Positions 26,798 to 36,149 of a stretch of DNA of 64,000 bases are shown here, in pieces. Every line of letters begins with the position of its first letter. The first letter of the stretch is position 1. Location: contig NZ_OBEH01000002.1 of assembly GCF_900215465.1 (NCBI RefSeq), positions 308,937 through 372,936 of the forward strand. The letters run 5' to 3'. The notes beneath the pieces are model-generated. The model did no database searches. It worked only from the letters and a program-made list of their open reading frames with translations, and was not told the origin of the DNA. The DNA is from Flagellimonas pacifica. Its GTDB lineage: Bacteria > Bacteroidota > Bacteroidia > Flavobacteriales > Flavobacteriaceae. The translations under genes were made by a program, and so were the position numbers.

Positions 26798-27931
26798 TTG
26801 AAAAAGCTTAAAGTTTTAACTGTTGTTGGTACACGGCCCGAGATTATTCGTCTGGCATGTGTCTTGAATGCATTAGACGCCAATGAGGCCATTGATCATA
26901 CCTTGGTTCATACAGGGCAAAATTATGATTATGAACTTAATGAGATATTTTTTGAGGATTTTGGTATCCGCAAACCTGATTATTTTTTAAATGCCGCTGG
27001 TAAAAATGCAACAGAGACTGTTGGGAATATTTTAATCAAAATTGATCCACTTCTTGAGAAAATTTCACCAGATGCCTTTTTAGTGTTGGGCGATACCAAT
27101 TCTTGTCTTTGCGCAATACCTGCAAAAAAAAGAAAAATACCTGTTTTTCATATGGAAGCTGGTAACAGATGTTTTGATCAGCGGGTACCAGAAGAAACCA
27201 ATAGAAAAATTGTTGATCATGTTGCAGACATTAACCTTACCTATAGTGATATAGCTAGAGAGTACCTATTACGTGAAGGATTATCGCCGGATAGGGTAAT
27301 TAAAACTGGAAGCCCGATGTATGAGGTGTTGAATCAGTTTAAAGGTAAAATAGAAGCTTCCAATGTTTTGCAAGAATTGGGGCTGAAAAAGGATAAATAC
27401 TTTGTGGTTTCTTCTCATAGAGAAGAGAATATTAGCAACCCAAAGAATTTTGATGGATTGATAGAATCGCTTAATCGTATTGCAGAAACATATGGTTTTC
27501 CCGTTATAGTCTCTACTCATCCACGTACACGTAATATGTTGGATGCTAAAGAAGTTGAGACTCATAAGAATATTCAATTTTTAAAACCATTGGGTTTTTC
27601 CGATTACAATGCACTTCAGTTAAATTCTTTTGCTGTATTATCAGATAGTGGAACAATTTCGGAAGAGTCATCTATTTTAAATTTTAGAGCTTTGAATATC
27701 AGGGAAGCACATGAACGCCCAGAAGCAATGGAAGAGGCTTCTGTTATGATGGTCGGCCTTAATCCTGAAAGAATTATGCAAGGCCTGAAGGCGCTGGAAG
27801 TACAAAAACGAAACCCTGAAAGAAATTTCAGAGAAGTTTCTGATTATTCAATGCCCAATGTAAGTGAAAAAGTTGTCAGAATCATACTCTCGTATGTTGA
27901 TTATGTAAATCGAGTAGTCTGGTCAAAGTAG
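26798..27931 (+). CDS. capG: UDP-L-FucNAc-forming 2-epimerase (CapG/FnlC-type)
   Basis: A protein of 377 residues, TTG start 20 bp after capF. It is a WecB-fold protein: VVGTRPEIIRLACVL, HTGQNYDYELNEIFF, LGDTNSCL, HMEAGNRCFDQRVPEETNR, SSHREENI, SDSGTISEES and REAHERPEA. NYDYELN and RCFDQRVPEE distinguish the CapG/WbjD group from WecB. It epimerises C2 of the CapF product to give UDP-L-FucNAc. Together capE, capF and capG form a complete UDP-L-FucNAc pathway. Confidence 0.93.
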   Translation: MKKLKVLTVVGTRPEIIRLACVLNALDANEAIDHTLVHTGQNYDYELNEIFFEDFGIRKPDYFLNAAGKNATETVGNILIKIDPLLEKISPDAFLVLGDTNSCLCAIPAKKRKIPVFHMEAGNRCFDQRVPEETNRKIVDHVADINLTYSDIAREYLLREGLSPDRVIKTGSPMYEVLNQFKGKIEASNVLQELGLKKDKYFVVSSHREENISNPKNFDGLIESLNRIAETYGFPVIVSTHPRTRNMLDAKEVETHKNIQFLKPLGFSDYNALQLNSFAVLSDSGTISEESSILNFRALNIREAHERPEAMEEASVMMVGLNPERIMQGLKALEVQKRNPERNFREVSDYSMPNVSEKVVRIILSYVDYVNRVVWSK

Positions 27932-27936
27932 ATTTT

Positions 27937-29133
27937 ATGAAGAAAGTGATTTTTTTGGCATTGGGTTATCCACATGTAGATCGATCTACCATTTTGTACA
28001 CTGATTTAATGCAGGAGTTTGCCCAAAAGGGACACGAAGTTTTAGTTGTGGCGCCTGCTTTTCAAAAAAATGATTATGGATGTAGGGTAGAAGGGAATGT
28101 TAAAGTGCTAAGAGTACCAACTTTGCCCTTGTTTAAAGTAGGGGCAATCAAAAAAGGTATAGCCAACTTGCTCCTTCCTTTTCAGTATAAAAGGGCAATT
28201 AGGAAATACAGCAATAATTTTGACTATGACTTAATAATATTGCCTACTCCGCCAATAACGCTAATTACCATTGCATCCTGGCTAAAGAAAAAAAGTTCGG
28301 GAAAAATATACCTTATCCTCAGGGATATATTCCCTCAGAACGCTGTTGATTTAAATATGATAGGTGAAAATGGATTATTGCATAGGTACTTTAGAAAAAA
28401 AGAACTCAAATTATACAATGTATCAGATGCAATAGGTTGCATGTCCAATGCAAATGTTTCATATGTTAAGCAACATAATCCTGAGGTAAATCCTAAAAAA
28501 TTACATTTATTGCCCAATTGGGAGAAATTACCCGCTCCAATATCGCAAAAGGAGATATCTGATATAAGCGATAAATTTGAAATCAAAGATAAATTTGTAG
28601 CCATTTTCGGAGGGAATCTTGGGAGGCCACAAAAGATGGAGAATATTGTAAACTTGGCCAAAAGCTGTGAATCTTATAAAGATATCCTTATTTTGATTCT
28701 AGGCAGTGGTACAGAGCAAGGCACTATTAAAAGATTGATTTCTAAATTTGATTTGACCAATATAAAATTGATTGACCGTCTTCCTAAGAAAGAATACATT
28801 CAAGTGTTGGCAGCGGCTGATATTGGGCTTATATCACTGAGTGAGGAGTTTACAATACCTAACTTCCCTTCAAAAGTGCTAACCTATTTTGGTCTTAAAA
28901 AACCTGTACTGGCCTCATTGGACCTTCACACTGATTTTGGTCAAATGTTGGAGGAAACTAAATCGGGACTATGGGCTGAGGCTGGTAATATAGATGATTT
29001 AAAAAGTAAGCTTTTATGGTTCTACAATAACAAAGTAGAAAGAGATAAAATGGGTGAAAATGGGTATGTTTATATGAAGTCATGCTTGACACCAGAAATT
29101 GCACATAAGACTATCATCAGTAAAATAGGCTAA
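27937..29133 (+). CDS. Family 4 glycosyltransferase (WbuB-like, probable L-FucNAc transferase)
   Basis: A protein of 398 residues, GT-B fold. The N-terminal domain has HVDRSTILYTDLMQEFAQKGHEV and LPTPPITLI. LILRDIFPQNAVDLNMIG is a segment typical of WbuB-like enzymes. The C-terminal domain begins FVAIFGGNLGRPQKMENI and ends with IPNFPSKVLTYFGLKKPVLAS. WbuB in E. coli loci accompanies fnlABC and is assigned as L-FucNAc transferase; the position 5 bp after capG supports the same role here. This is the last gene of the forward operon; the next gene is on the other strand. Confidence 0.88.
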   Translation: MKKVIFLALGYPHVDRSTILYTDLMQEFAQKGHEVLVVAPAFQKNDYGCRVEGNVKVLRVPTLPLFKVGAIKKGIANLLLPFQYKRAIRKYSNNFDYDLIILPTPPITLITIASWLKKKSSGKIYLILRDIFPQNAVDLNMIGENGLLHRYFRKKELKLYNVSDAIGCMSNANVSYVKQHNPEVNPKKLHLLPNWEKLPAPISQKEISDISDKFEIKDKFVAIFGGNLGRPQKMENIVNLAKSCESYKDILILILGSGTEQGTIKRLISKFDLTNIKLIDRLPKKEYIQVLAAADIGLISLSEEFTIPNFPSKVLTYFGLKKPVLASLDLHTDFGQMLEETKSGLWAEAGNIDDLKSKLLWFYNNKVERDKMGENGYVYMKSCLTPEIAHKTIISKIG

Positions 29134-29275
29134 GCACGTTCACTTTAAAAATGTTGTTGGTCATGAGAACACACTATGAACCCAAACAACGTCCGAAATT
29201 CCTCTACATAGAAAAAATATGGCACAAATACACTACGAAATTTGTGATTTGGTAGAATAGCAGTTTAAAATGATA

Positions 29276-30604
29276 TTATTTTTTACCTATTTGATAATAG
29301 GTAAACCCTAGTTCTTGGAGTCTATCACTATCAAATTGGTTACGTCCATCGAAAACTATAGGTTCCTTTAGGCTATTCTTGATTTCCATGAAATCTGGCG
29401 ATCGGAATTCTTTCCATTCGGTCAAAAGCAATAAAGCGTCAGCGTTTTGAAGTGCTTCATATTTAGTCTTGCAATATGAGACGCCCTTTACATCTTTTAA
29501 ATAATATGTTTGAGCCTCATGAATAGCTTTAGGGTCATAAGTCTGAATTTTTGCACCCAATGCGCTAAGTTTTTTTATAATGTAAATAGAGGGAGCTTCT
29601 CGCATATCATCCGTTCCAGGTTTAAAGGACAATCCCCAAACTGCAAAAGTTTTATCTGACAAATCTTTTCCGTAATGACTAATTACCTTGTTAGCAATAA
29701 CATATTTTTGGCGGTCATTAACATCTTCAACAGCATTTAAAAGTTGTGCATCATATCCCTCCTGCTCGGCTGTTTTCTTAAGAGCTTTAACATCTTTGGG
29801 GAAACAAGAACCCCCATACCCACTTCCTGGATAGATGAAGCTATATCCTATTCGGCTGTCAGAACCTATTCCAATACGAACTTTATTTACATCAGCACCT
29901 ACTAATTCACATATGTTTGAAACCTCATTCATAAAGGATATTTTAGTGGCCAACATAGCATTGGCAACATACTTGGTCATTTCTGCTGATCTTACATCCA
30001 TTACCAACATTCTATCCATACTACTTCTAAAAAATGGAGCATATAATCTACGCATTGCCTCCGCAGTCTCTTTGTTATCAGTGCCGACAACTACCCGGTC
30101 TGGTTTCATAAAATCACTTAATGCGTCGCCTTCTTTTAAGAATTCTGGATTGGATACTACATGAAATTCAATTTTTTGCCCTCTGCTTTTCAGCTCTTGA
30201 TCTATAACACTCTTAACTTTGTCAGCTGTCCCAACCGGAACGGTGGATTTGTCTACCACAATAAGCGGAGTGGTCATGTGTTTTCCAATTTCAGTAGCAA
30301 CTTGAAGCACATATTGCAAATCAGCCGAACCATCTTCACCCATGGGTGTGCCAACCGCTATGAAGGCCATATCACAATTATCTAAACAATCTTTCAATTT
30401 GGTATGAAAAAGCAAAGTTTTATTTACCACGTTACGCTTTACCATGGCTTCAAGTCCTGGTTCGTATATTGGTATAATACCTTTTTTTAGATTTTCAATC
30501 TTTTGTTCATCAATATCCACACAAGTAACCGTATTGCCCATTTCGGCAAAACATGTTCCCGTGACCAAACCTACATATCCAGTTCCTACTATTGTTATTT
30601 TCAT
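29276..30604 (-). CDS. ugd: UDP-glucose 6-dehydrogenase
   Basis: A protein of 442 residues. NAD motif [15 protein letters not shown] at the start, [24 protein letters not shown], and the active site [18 protein letters not shown] with its catalytic cysteine. [15 protein letters not shown] is the UDP-binding half. It oxidises UDP-glucose to UDP-glucuronate in the cytoplasm. It is encoded opposite to the main operon and downstream of a UDP-glucuronate epimerase gene, though a hairpin at 30679-30707 separates the two. Confidence 0.95.
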   Translation of the reverse strand: MKITIVGTGYVGLVTGTCFAEMGNTVTCVDIDEQKIENLKKGIIPIYEPGLEAMVKRNVVNKTLLFHTKLKDCLDNCDMAFIAVGTPMGEDGSADLQYVLQVATEIGKHMTTPLIVVDKSTVPVGTADKVKSVIDQELKSRGQKIEFHVVSNPEFLKEGDALSDFMKPDRVVVGTDNKETAEAMRRLYAPFFRSSMDRMLVMDVRSAEMTKYVANAMLATKISFMNEVSNICELVGADVNKVRIGIGSDSRIGYSFIYPGSGYGGSCFPKDVKALKKTAEQEGYDAQLLNAVEDVNDRQKYVIANKVISHYGKDLSDKTFAVWGLSFKPGTDDMREAPSIYIIKKLSALGAKIQTYDPKAIHEAQTYYLKDVKGVSYCKTKYEALQNADALLLLTEWKEFRSPDFMEIKNSLKEPIVFDGRNQFDSDRLQELGFTYYQIGKK

Positions 30605-30678
30605 ACTATGAATTACTTGCTACTATATTCAATGTTGCCAATTGTCTTTTAGTTTTTTAAGCTAAGACGTATTTATTT

Positions 30679-30707
30679 AAAAATTGATTTGTAATCAATC
30701 AATTTTT
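30679..30707 (-). terminator. Hairpin terminator between the epimerase gene and ugd
   Basis: Perfect 11-bp arms AAAAATTGATT (30679-30689) and AATCAATTTTT (30697-30707) with a 7-base loop. Read on the reverse strand, it gives a stem ending in a U-run 142 bp after the epimerase stop. It suggests that ugd is mainly transcribed from its own promoter, perhaps near the CAAATATC (reverse complement of a near TAnnTTTG) at 30713-30720. Confidence 0.6.
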
Positions 30708-30848
30708 CTGTGCAAATATCCAACAAACTGGTCAATCAATAAATGGTTTTAGACAAACTTTTGATAAAACGGATGAAATGTACTTTTGGTATCGAAAATA
30801 CTTTGTTTGGATTGAAAGAAATGCATGTGTACATGGGTTTAGAACAAA

Positions 30849-31874
30849 CTAAATGTTATAGTATGCTCGATACCAATCAACAAATTGTTTAATACCTATT
30901 TTAATAGGAGTATTTGGACGGTAATTATAATCTCTTTCCAAATCGCTAACATCTGCCCAAGTTGCCTTTACGTCTCCAGGCTGCATAGGTTTCATCACCT
31001 TTGTGGCCTTGATGCCAATGGTTTTTTCTATTTCTTCAATAAAACTTAACAGTTTTACAGACTTGCTATTCCCTATGTTATACAAATTGTAAAGCTGTTC
31101 GGGATTATAAGAAGAAGTGTACTTATCTTCCAGAATAGGTACTATACCATTAATAATATCATCAACGTAAGTAAAATCTCTTTCCAAATCTCCATTGTTA
31201 AAGACCGATATTGAATTCTTATTAAGAATGGCTTTTGTGAATAAAAACATTGCCATATCTGGACGACCCCATGGACCGTAAACCGTGAAAAAACGAAGCC
31301 CAGTGGTTCTAAAACCAAACAAATGGCTGTAAGTATGAGCCATTAATTCATTACTTTTCTTTGACGCCGCATAGAGGCTAATTGGGCTATCTACTGTATG
31401 ACAAACTTTAAAAGGAGTTTCTTTGTTGAGCCCATAGACGCTAGAACTACTGGCATAAACCAAATGTTTAACACTATGGTTCCTACAACATTCAAGTATG
31501 TTTAAAAATCCAACAATATTACTATTGATATAGGTTTCAGGGTTTTCTAAACTATACCGAACCCCGGCTTGGGCCGCAAGATTACAGACAATTGTTATTT
31601 GTTCTTTTTCAAAAAGTGCATTTAACTCTTCTTTGTTTTCTAGGGTTAATCTGATGAATTTAAAAGAGGGATATATATCGCTTAAGGCTATATTCCCAAA
31701 GGTCTTTACGATATTTCTTTGGATTCCTAGCTGCTCTAATCTTGCAAATTTGAGGTTAACATCATAATAGTCATTTATATTGTCCAAACCAATAACATTG
31801 TGCCCATTATCCAAAAGTTTTTTTGATAAATGGTAACCTATAAAGCCGGCAGCACCAGTGACTAATATGTTCAT
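30849..31874 (-). CDS. UDP-glucuronate 4-epimerase-type SDR protein
   Basis: A protein of 341 residues from the ATG at 31874; the frame is open for another 26 codons upstream, but MNILVTGAAGFIGYHL is the natural start. Rossmann motif GAAGFIG, substrate segment LAAQAGVRYSLENP, SSVYGLNKETPF, catalytic YAASKKSNE, and FFTVYGPWGRPDMA are typical of UDP-glucuronate epimerases. With Ugd it would supply UDP-galacturonate. A UDP-glucose 4-epimerase activity is the main alternative. It runs opposite to the aminotransferase gene across a 380-bp gap. Confidence 0.9.
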   Translation of the reverse strand: MNILVTGAAGFIGYHLSKKLLDNGHNVIGLDNINDYYDVNLKFARLEQLGIQRNIVKTFGNIALSDIYPSFKFIRLTLENKEELNALFEKEQITIVCNLAAQAGVRYSLENPETYINSNIVGFLNILECCRNHSVKHLVYASSSSVYGLNKETPFKVCHTVDSPISLYAASKKSNELMAHTYSHLFGFRTTGLRFFTVYGPWGRPDMAMFLFTKAILNKNSISVFNNGDLERDFTYVDDIINGIVPILEDKYTSSYNPEQLYNLYNIGNSKSVKLLSFIEEIEKTIGIKATKVMKPMQPGDVKATWADVSDLERDYNYRPNTPIKIGIKQFVDWYRAYYNI

Positions 31875-32254
31875 TTGCTTTCGCTTAAATAACCAGTTAT
31901 TAATTTTACAAAGATGATAAATTAGAATTGTAAAATAAAATTTACAATTCATGGTATAGGCACAAAGATTGAGAGAATTTTGTTGGTTTGATAGCCATTT
32001 TTGGAAGGATTGACATACTGTAACTACTTCTAGACCAATTGTGCAAAACTTTTGAAATTTTAATTACATTTTCCAGTTCATTTTATCAATAGTCATGTTA
32101 TTTTTCAAATTATTAAAAGATGAAAAAACAAAGAACATTAATCGGTTTATTTATCAATTTATCGAGTATTTGAAACGTAGGACGAATAGTCAAATTGATT
32201 TTCGCTGAATCATCCAGTAAAAAGTACTTTAGTATAAATTTCCAACAACCCTAA
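31875..32254. other. 380-bp divergent intergenic region
   Basis: This lies between the divergent epimerase and aminotransferase genes. Seen: a CATCTTTG -7-like element on the reverse strand (31909-31916), a perfect inverted repeat (31925-31950), and a 37-codon ATG-initiated frame at 32095-32208 on the forward strand, which is lysine/arginine-rich and may be chance. No RNA gene is recognised. Confidence 0.5.
31925..31950. promoter_or_regulatory. Perfect 10-bp inverted repeat upstream of the epimerase gene
   Basis: GAATTGTAAA (31925-31934) and TTTACAATTC (31941-31950) with an AT-rich 6-base spacer. It lies just upstream of a CATCTTTG element (31909-31916, reverse strand), about where a regulator could contact the -33 region. 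It may be an operator; the binding protein is unknown. Confidence 0.45.
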
Positions 32255-33388
32255 ATGGAAACCACGACACAAAAAAAGATTTGGCTTTCCTCCCCACACA
32301 TGGGAGATACAGAGCAAGGCTATGTAGAAGAAGCTTTTAGAACTAATTGGATTGCTCCATTGGGGCCTAATGTAAGCGGTTTTGAAAAGGACATTGAAGA
32401 TTATATAGGAAGTAATGTCCAAGTTGCATGTTTGAGCTCTGGGACAGGAGCAATACATTTAGCTTTGGAACTTCTTGGAGTTGGTTTGGAAGATGAGGTA
32501 CTTTGTCAGAGTTTCACGTTTGCCGCATCAGCAAATCCTATTACTTATCTAGGTGCAAAACCGATATTCATTGATAGTGAGTTAGATACTTGGAATATAT
32601 GTCCAGAACTTCTAGAAGAGGCAATAATAGATAGAATGAGTCTAGGAAAAAAACCTAAGGCAATTATTGCGGTGCATTTATATGGAATGCCCTATAAGAT
32701 AGATGAAGTTTTACAGATTTCTAAAAAGTATGATATTCCGGTAATTGAAGACAGTGCTGAGGCACTAGGAAGTCTTTACAAAGAAACTAAGTGTGGAAGC
32801 TTTGGAGATATAGCTATACTATCTTTCAATGGGAATAAGATTATAACTACTTCTGGAGGAGGAGCCCTATTGAGCAAAGATAAAGAGATTAGAGATAGAG
32901 CGGTTTTTTTGGCCACACAGGCAAGAGATAATGAACCACATTATCAACATTCCAATATTGGGTACAATTATAGAATGAGTAATGTTCTTGCCGGTATTGG
33001 TAGAGGCCAAATGGAGGTTTTACCAGAAAGAGTTAGTGCAAGAAGAAATAATTATTTGTTTTATAAGGAAAATTTATCTGGGATTTCTGGAATAGAATTT
33101 CTTGAAGAACCCACAGGGAGTTATTCCAATAGGTGGCTTACCTGTGTGTTAACTTCTTCTTTTGAAATGCGTGAAAGAATTAGAACCGCTTTGGACCATG
33201 AAAATATTGAATCTAGACCTCTTTGGAAACCAATGCACTTACAGCCTGTTTTTAAAGATGATAAATCATATACCAATGGAGTAAGTGAAAATCTTTTTAG
33301 AAGAGGTTTATGCTTGCCAAGTGGCTCAAATATGGATCAAGAAGATTTAATCAGAATATGTGATATCATAAAAAACCTACTTAGATGA
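32255..33388 (+). CDS. DegT/DnrJ/EryC1-family sugar aminotransferase (PglE-like)
   Basis: A protein of 377 residues, PLP-dependent type I fold. LSSPHMGDTEQGYVEEAF and NWIAPLGPNVSGFE open the protein as in PglE-type enzymes. LSSGTGAIHLALELL, VIEDSAEALGS (PLP aspartate) and SFNGNKIITTSGGG with the Schiff-base lysine are present. YNYRMSNVLAGIGRGQ is the family signature. It aminates C4 of UDP-4-keto-6-deoxy-GlcNAc. The next gene, overlapping by 4 bases (ATGA), encodes the matching 4,6-dehydratase, so the two form the first part of a bacillosamine-type pathway. No PglD acetyltransferase is in the window. Confidence 0.93.
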   Translation: METTTQKKIWLSSPHMGDTEQGYVEEAFRTNWIAPLGPNVSGFEKDIEDYIGSNVQVACLSSGTGAIHLALELLGVGLEDEVLCQSFTFAASANPITYLGAKPIFIDSELDTWNICPELLEEAIIDRMSLGKKPKAIIAVHLYGMPYKIDEVLQISKKYDIPVIEDSAEALGSLYKETKCGSFGDIAILSFNGNKIITTSGGGALLSKDKEIRDRAVFLATQARDNEPHYQHSNIGYNYRMSNVLAGIGRGQMEVLPERVSARRNNYLFYKENLSGISGIEFLEEPTGSYSNRWLTCVLTSSFEMRERIRTALDHENIESRPLWKPMHLQPVFKDDKSYTNGVSENLFRRGLCLPSGSNMDQEDLIRICDIIKNLLR

Positions 33389-35331
33389 TAAAAAAGTACA
33401 TTTTTGATAACAGTAAGCATTATGCTTCCAAGTGGACAGTACTATTCATCGATTTATGTATCGTCGGAGTATCATTTATCTTGGCTTATTTTATAAGGTT
33501 CAACCTTAGTTTTAATTTTGATGTACAAAGATTGTGGACCCAATTACCCATTGTTATCTCCCTGTTTTTAATTTCTTTTTTGATTTCGGGCAGTTATAAG
33601 GGTGTGGTAAGGCATACAGGAATAAAAGATGTTTATGCCATTTTCAATGCTATTTGTTTGGCCAGTATAGCAATTATCACCATTATTTTGACCAATCGGT
33701 ATTTAGATATTGTTGAAGGATTCACTATACCATTGTCCATTATCATAATCAATAGTTTACTTACTTTTATAGCTCTTACAGCTGCCAGATATGTTTTTAA
33801 AATTTGTTATGAGAGCTTACTGGTAAGCAAAGGGTCTCCAACCAAAAACCTGATTGTTTATGGGGCAGGAGAGTCAGGGATTATTACCTATAATACACTG
33901 ACGAATCATTCTAAAATGAAGGTAAAGGTTGTTGGTTTTGTAGACAATAATCTATTAAAGGTTGGTAAACAGATTAACGGAGTCAAAGTATATGACAAAT
34001 CTATTCTAACAAAAGATTTTGTCAGATTTCACAATATTTCAGAAGTAATTTTTTCTATTCAGAACATTCGACCAAAACAGTTGAGGGTTTTGGTAAATGA
34101 GATTGTAGATCTTCCTGTTAAGGTGAAGATTGTACCTCCAGTGGAAGATTGGATAAATGGTGAACTTAAAGTTTCTCAAATAAAACAGGTACAGATAGAG
34201 GATTTGTTAGATAGACAGCCCATTAAAATAAAAAACAGTAAAGTCGTAAAAGATTTTGAGGATAAGGTAATTATGGTTACTGGTGGAGCTGGATCTATTG
34301 GAAGTGAGTTGGTAAGACAGATTTGTAAGTATAATTATGGAACCCTTGTGGTTATTGATCAAGCGGAATCCGCATTGTACGATCTTCAACAAGAGTTAAA
34401 GCAAGCAGGATTCTTTAATTTTATTCCTATAGTAGGTGATATTCGGGACAAAAATAAAATGAGGGTTCTTTTCGAGGAATATAGACCTGACCGAATTTTT
34501 CATGCAGCAGCATATAAACATGTGCCGTTAATGGAATGCAATCCATATGAGGCGGTAAAAATAAATGTTGCAGGTACTAAAACGTTGGTTGATTTAGCAG
34601 TTGACTATGATGTGGAAAAATTTGTTTTTGTTTCTACTGATAAAGCTGTGAACCCTACTAATATTATGGGAGCAACAAAGCGAATAGCCGAAATGTATAT
34701 TAGCTGTAGACAGCAAGAAGGTAGGACTAAATTTATCACTACTAGATTTGGGAATGTTTTGGGGTCAAATGGTTCTGTAATACCATTATTTAGAAAACAA
34801 ATTGAAAAAGGAGGACCGCTTACAGTGACCCATAAAGATATTACTAGGTATTTTATGACAATTCCTGAAGCATCTCAATTGGTATTGGAAGCTGGGGCAA
34901 TGGGCAAAGGAGGTGAGATTTTCATATTTGACATGGGCGAATCTGTCAAAATCTTGGATTTGGCCAAAAACATGATAAGATTATCAGGTCTTCATTATCC
35001 AGATGATATAGATATAAAAATTACTGGTCTTCGGCCAGGAGAAAAACTATATGAAGAATTGTTGGCAAACGGAGAAAACACCCTTCCTACCTATCATGAT
35101 AAGATAATGATTAGTAAGGTCAGGAACATAAATTATACCAAGACACGAACAAAAATCGATGAACTTTGTATATCTAACCTGTTCTTTAAGGATAATGTTG
35201 TTCAGTTAATGAAAAGTATTGTTCCAGAATATATCTCAAACAATTCCGATTTTTGTAAATTGGATGCCAACAATGAACAATCAGAAACAACAAAAGCTGC
35301 CAAATCACAAATTGCGCAACTCAACAGCTAA
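33385..35331 (+). CDS. Membrane-bound UDP-GlcNAc 4,6-dehydratase (PglF/WbpM-like)
   Basis: A protein of 648 residues. Four N-terminal transmembrane helices (about 15-145), a first Rossmann domain with VYGAGESGI, then the catalytic SDR domain with VTGGAGSIGSELVRQI. VFVSTDKAVNPTNIMGATKR carries the Thr418-Asp419-Lys420 group of non-inverting C6 dehydratases. It makes UDP-2-acetamido-2,6-dideoxy-4-hexulose for the aminotransferase encoded just upstream. The C-terminal 50 residues are polar and Asn-rich. wza begins 13 bp downstream. Confidence 0.94.
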   Translation: MIKKYIFDNSKHYASKWTVLFIDLCIVGVSFILAYFIRFNLSFNFDVQRLWTQLPIVISLFLISFLISGSYKGVVRHTGIKDVYAIFNAICLASIAIITIILTNRYLDIVEGFTIPLSIIIINSLLTFIALTAARYVFKICYESLLVSKGSPTKNLIVYGAGESGIITYNTLTNHSKMKVKVVGFVDNNLLKVGKQINGVKVYDKSILTKDFVRFHNISEVIFSIQNIRPKQLRVLVNEIVDLPVKVKIVPPVEDWINGELKVSQIKQVQIEDLLDRQPIKIKNSKVVKDFEDKVIMVTGGAGSIGSELVRQICKYNYGTLVVIDQAESALYDLQQELKQAGFFNFIPIVGDIRDKNKMRVLFEEYRPDRIFHAAAYKHVPLMECNPYEAVKINVAGTKTLVDLAVDYDVEKFVFVSTDKAVNPTNIMGATKRIAEMYISCRQQEGRTKFITTRFGNVLGSNGSVIPLFRKQIEKGGPLTVTHKDITRYFMTIPEASQLVLEAGAMGKGGEIFIFDMGESVKILDLAKNMIRLSGLHYPDDIDIKITGLRPGEKLYEELLANGENTLPTYHDKIMISKVRNINYTKTRTKIDELCISNLFFKDNVVQLMKSIVPEYISNNSDFCKLDANNEQSETTKAAKSQIAQLNS

Positions 35332-35344
35332 ACACAAATATTTT

Positions 35345-36109
35345 ATGAGCTCAAAATTTAAATTAGTGTGTTTGTCCTTATTAGCACTAATGATTTTTTC
35401 ATGTGGACCAAAAAAAGGAGTGGTATACTTTCAAGATGCAAATCAATTTGAAACCCTTATTGATGATAATGCTTTTACCACTAAATTTAAGGTAGACGAT
35501 TTAGTCAGTATAAATGTTTCTACTTTAGACCCAGAGGCAAGTGCGCCATTTAATCTGTTTCGAGGGGCGGAAGAAGGAGGTATAAGACCAGAGCAGGTAA
35601 ACTATTTGGTTGATAAAAATGGAGAGATAGATTTCCCAGTAATTGGAAAGGTGAAGATAGTTGGATTGTCACCATCAGAAACTCAGCAACTTTTGCGAGA
35701 TGAACTTTCAGATTATCTTAAAAATCCTATTATAAACATTAGAATAAGGAATTTTACCGTAACAGTATTAGGTTCCGTTAATAGACCTGGCACTTATGAA
35801 GTAAATGGTGAAAAGATTACAATAATGGAAGCGTTGGGGTTGGCGGGTGATATTAACATAAAAGGTAGGCGTGACAATGTCATGGTAATTAGGGATTTTG
35901 ATGGTACCAAAGTTTACAATAGGATTAACTTAAACCAGAAAGATGCCCTTAAATCACCGGTGTATTATCTTACCCAGAATGATGTTGTCTATGTAGAACC
36001 GAATCAATCTGGAAAAACGGCCTCGAACTTGGATCAAAGAGCATCCATTGCCGTTTCCATAATCTCCGTTTTGATAACTTCTACGGTTGTCTTACTCACA
36101 AGGAACTGA
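35345..36109 (+). CDS. wza: Polysaccharide export lipoprotein (Wza-like, short Bacteroidota form)
   Basis: A protein of 254 residues from the ATG at 35345; the frame is open upstream, but this start gives a lipoprotein signal MSSKFKLVCLSLL ending IFSC (Cys20). Poly_export domain: KVDDLVSINVSTLDPEA, then VDKNGEIDFPVIGKVKIVGL. A SLBB-like domain follows (FTVTVLGSVNRPGTYEVNG). One C-terminal hydrophobic helix ends the protein instead of the amphipathic barrel helix of E. coli Wza. It forms the outer-membrane export channel with Wzc. Confidence 0.92.
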   Translation: MSSKFKLVCLSLLALMIFSCGPKKGVVYFQDANQFETLIDDNAFTTKFKVDDLVSINVSTLDPEASAPFNLFRGAEEGGIRPEQVNYLVDKNGEIDFPVIGKVKIVGLSPSETQQLLRDELSDYLKNPIINIRIRNFTVTVLGSVNRPGTYEVNGEKITIMEALGLAGDINIKGRRDNVMVIRDFDGTKVYNRINLNQKDALKSPVYYLTQNDVVYVEPNQSGKTASNLDQRASIAVSIISVLITSTVVLLTRN

Positions 36110-36149
36110 TTTTTGTTTTTCTATATGATTCCCCAAAATTCTATTTGCA

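Noticed and set aside
20766..27931. wecB and capG as duplicated copies of one gene
   Set aside because: They have different signature segments and belong to different pathways (ManNAc and L-FucNAc).
30743..30892. 49-codon forward frame between ugd and the epimerase gene
   Set aside because: It overlaps the 3' end of the epimerase on the other strand, has no recognisable features and looks like chance.
31875..31952. Longer N-terminus for the epimerase
   Set aside because: The Rossmann domain begins at the ATG at 31874, and the upstream part covers the inverted repeat and promoter-like element.
35219..35344. Longer N-terminus for Wza overlapping the pglF-like gene
   Set aside because: It would bury the lipoprotein signal and overlaps the preceding gene by more than 100 bases.
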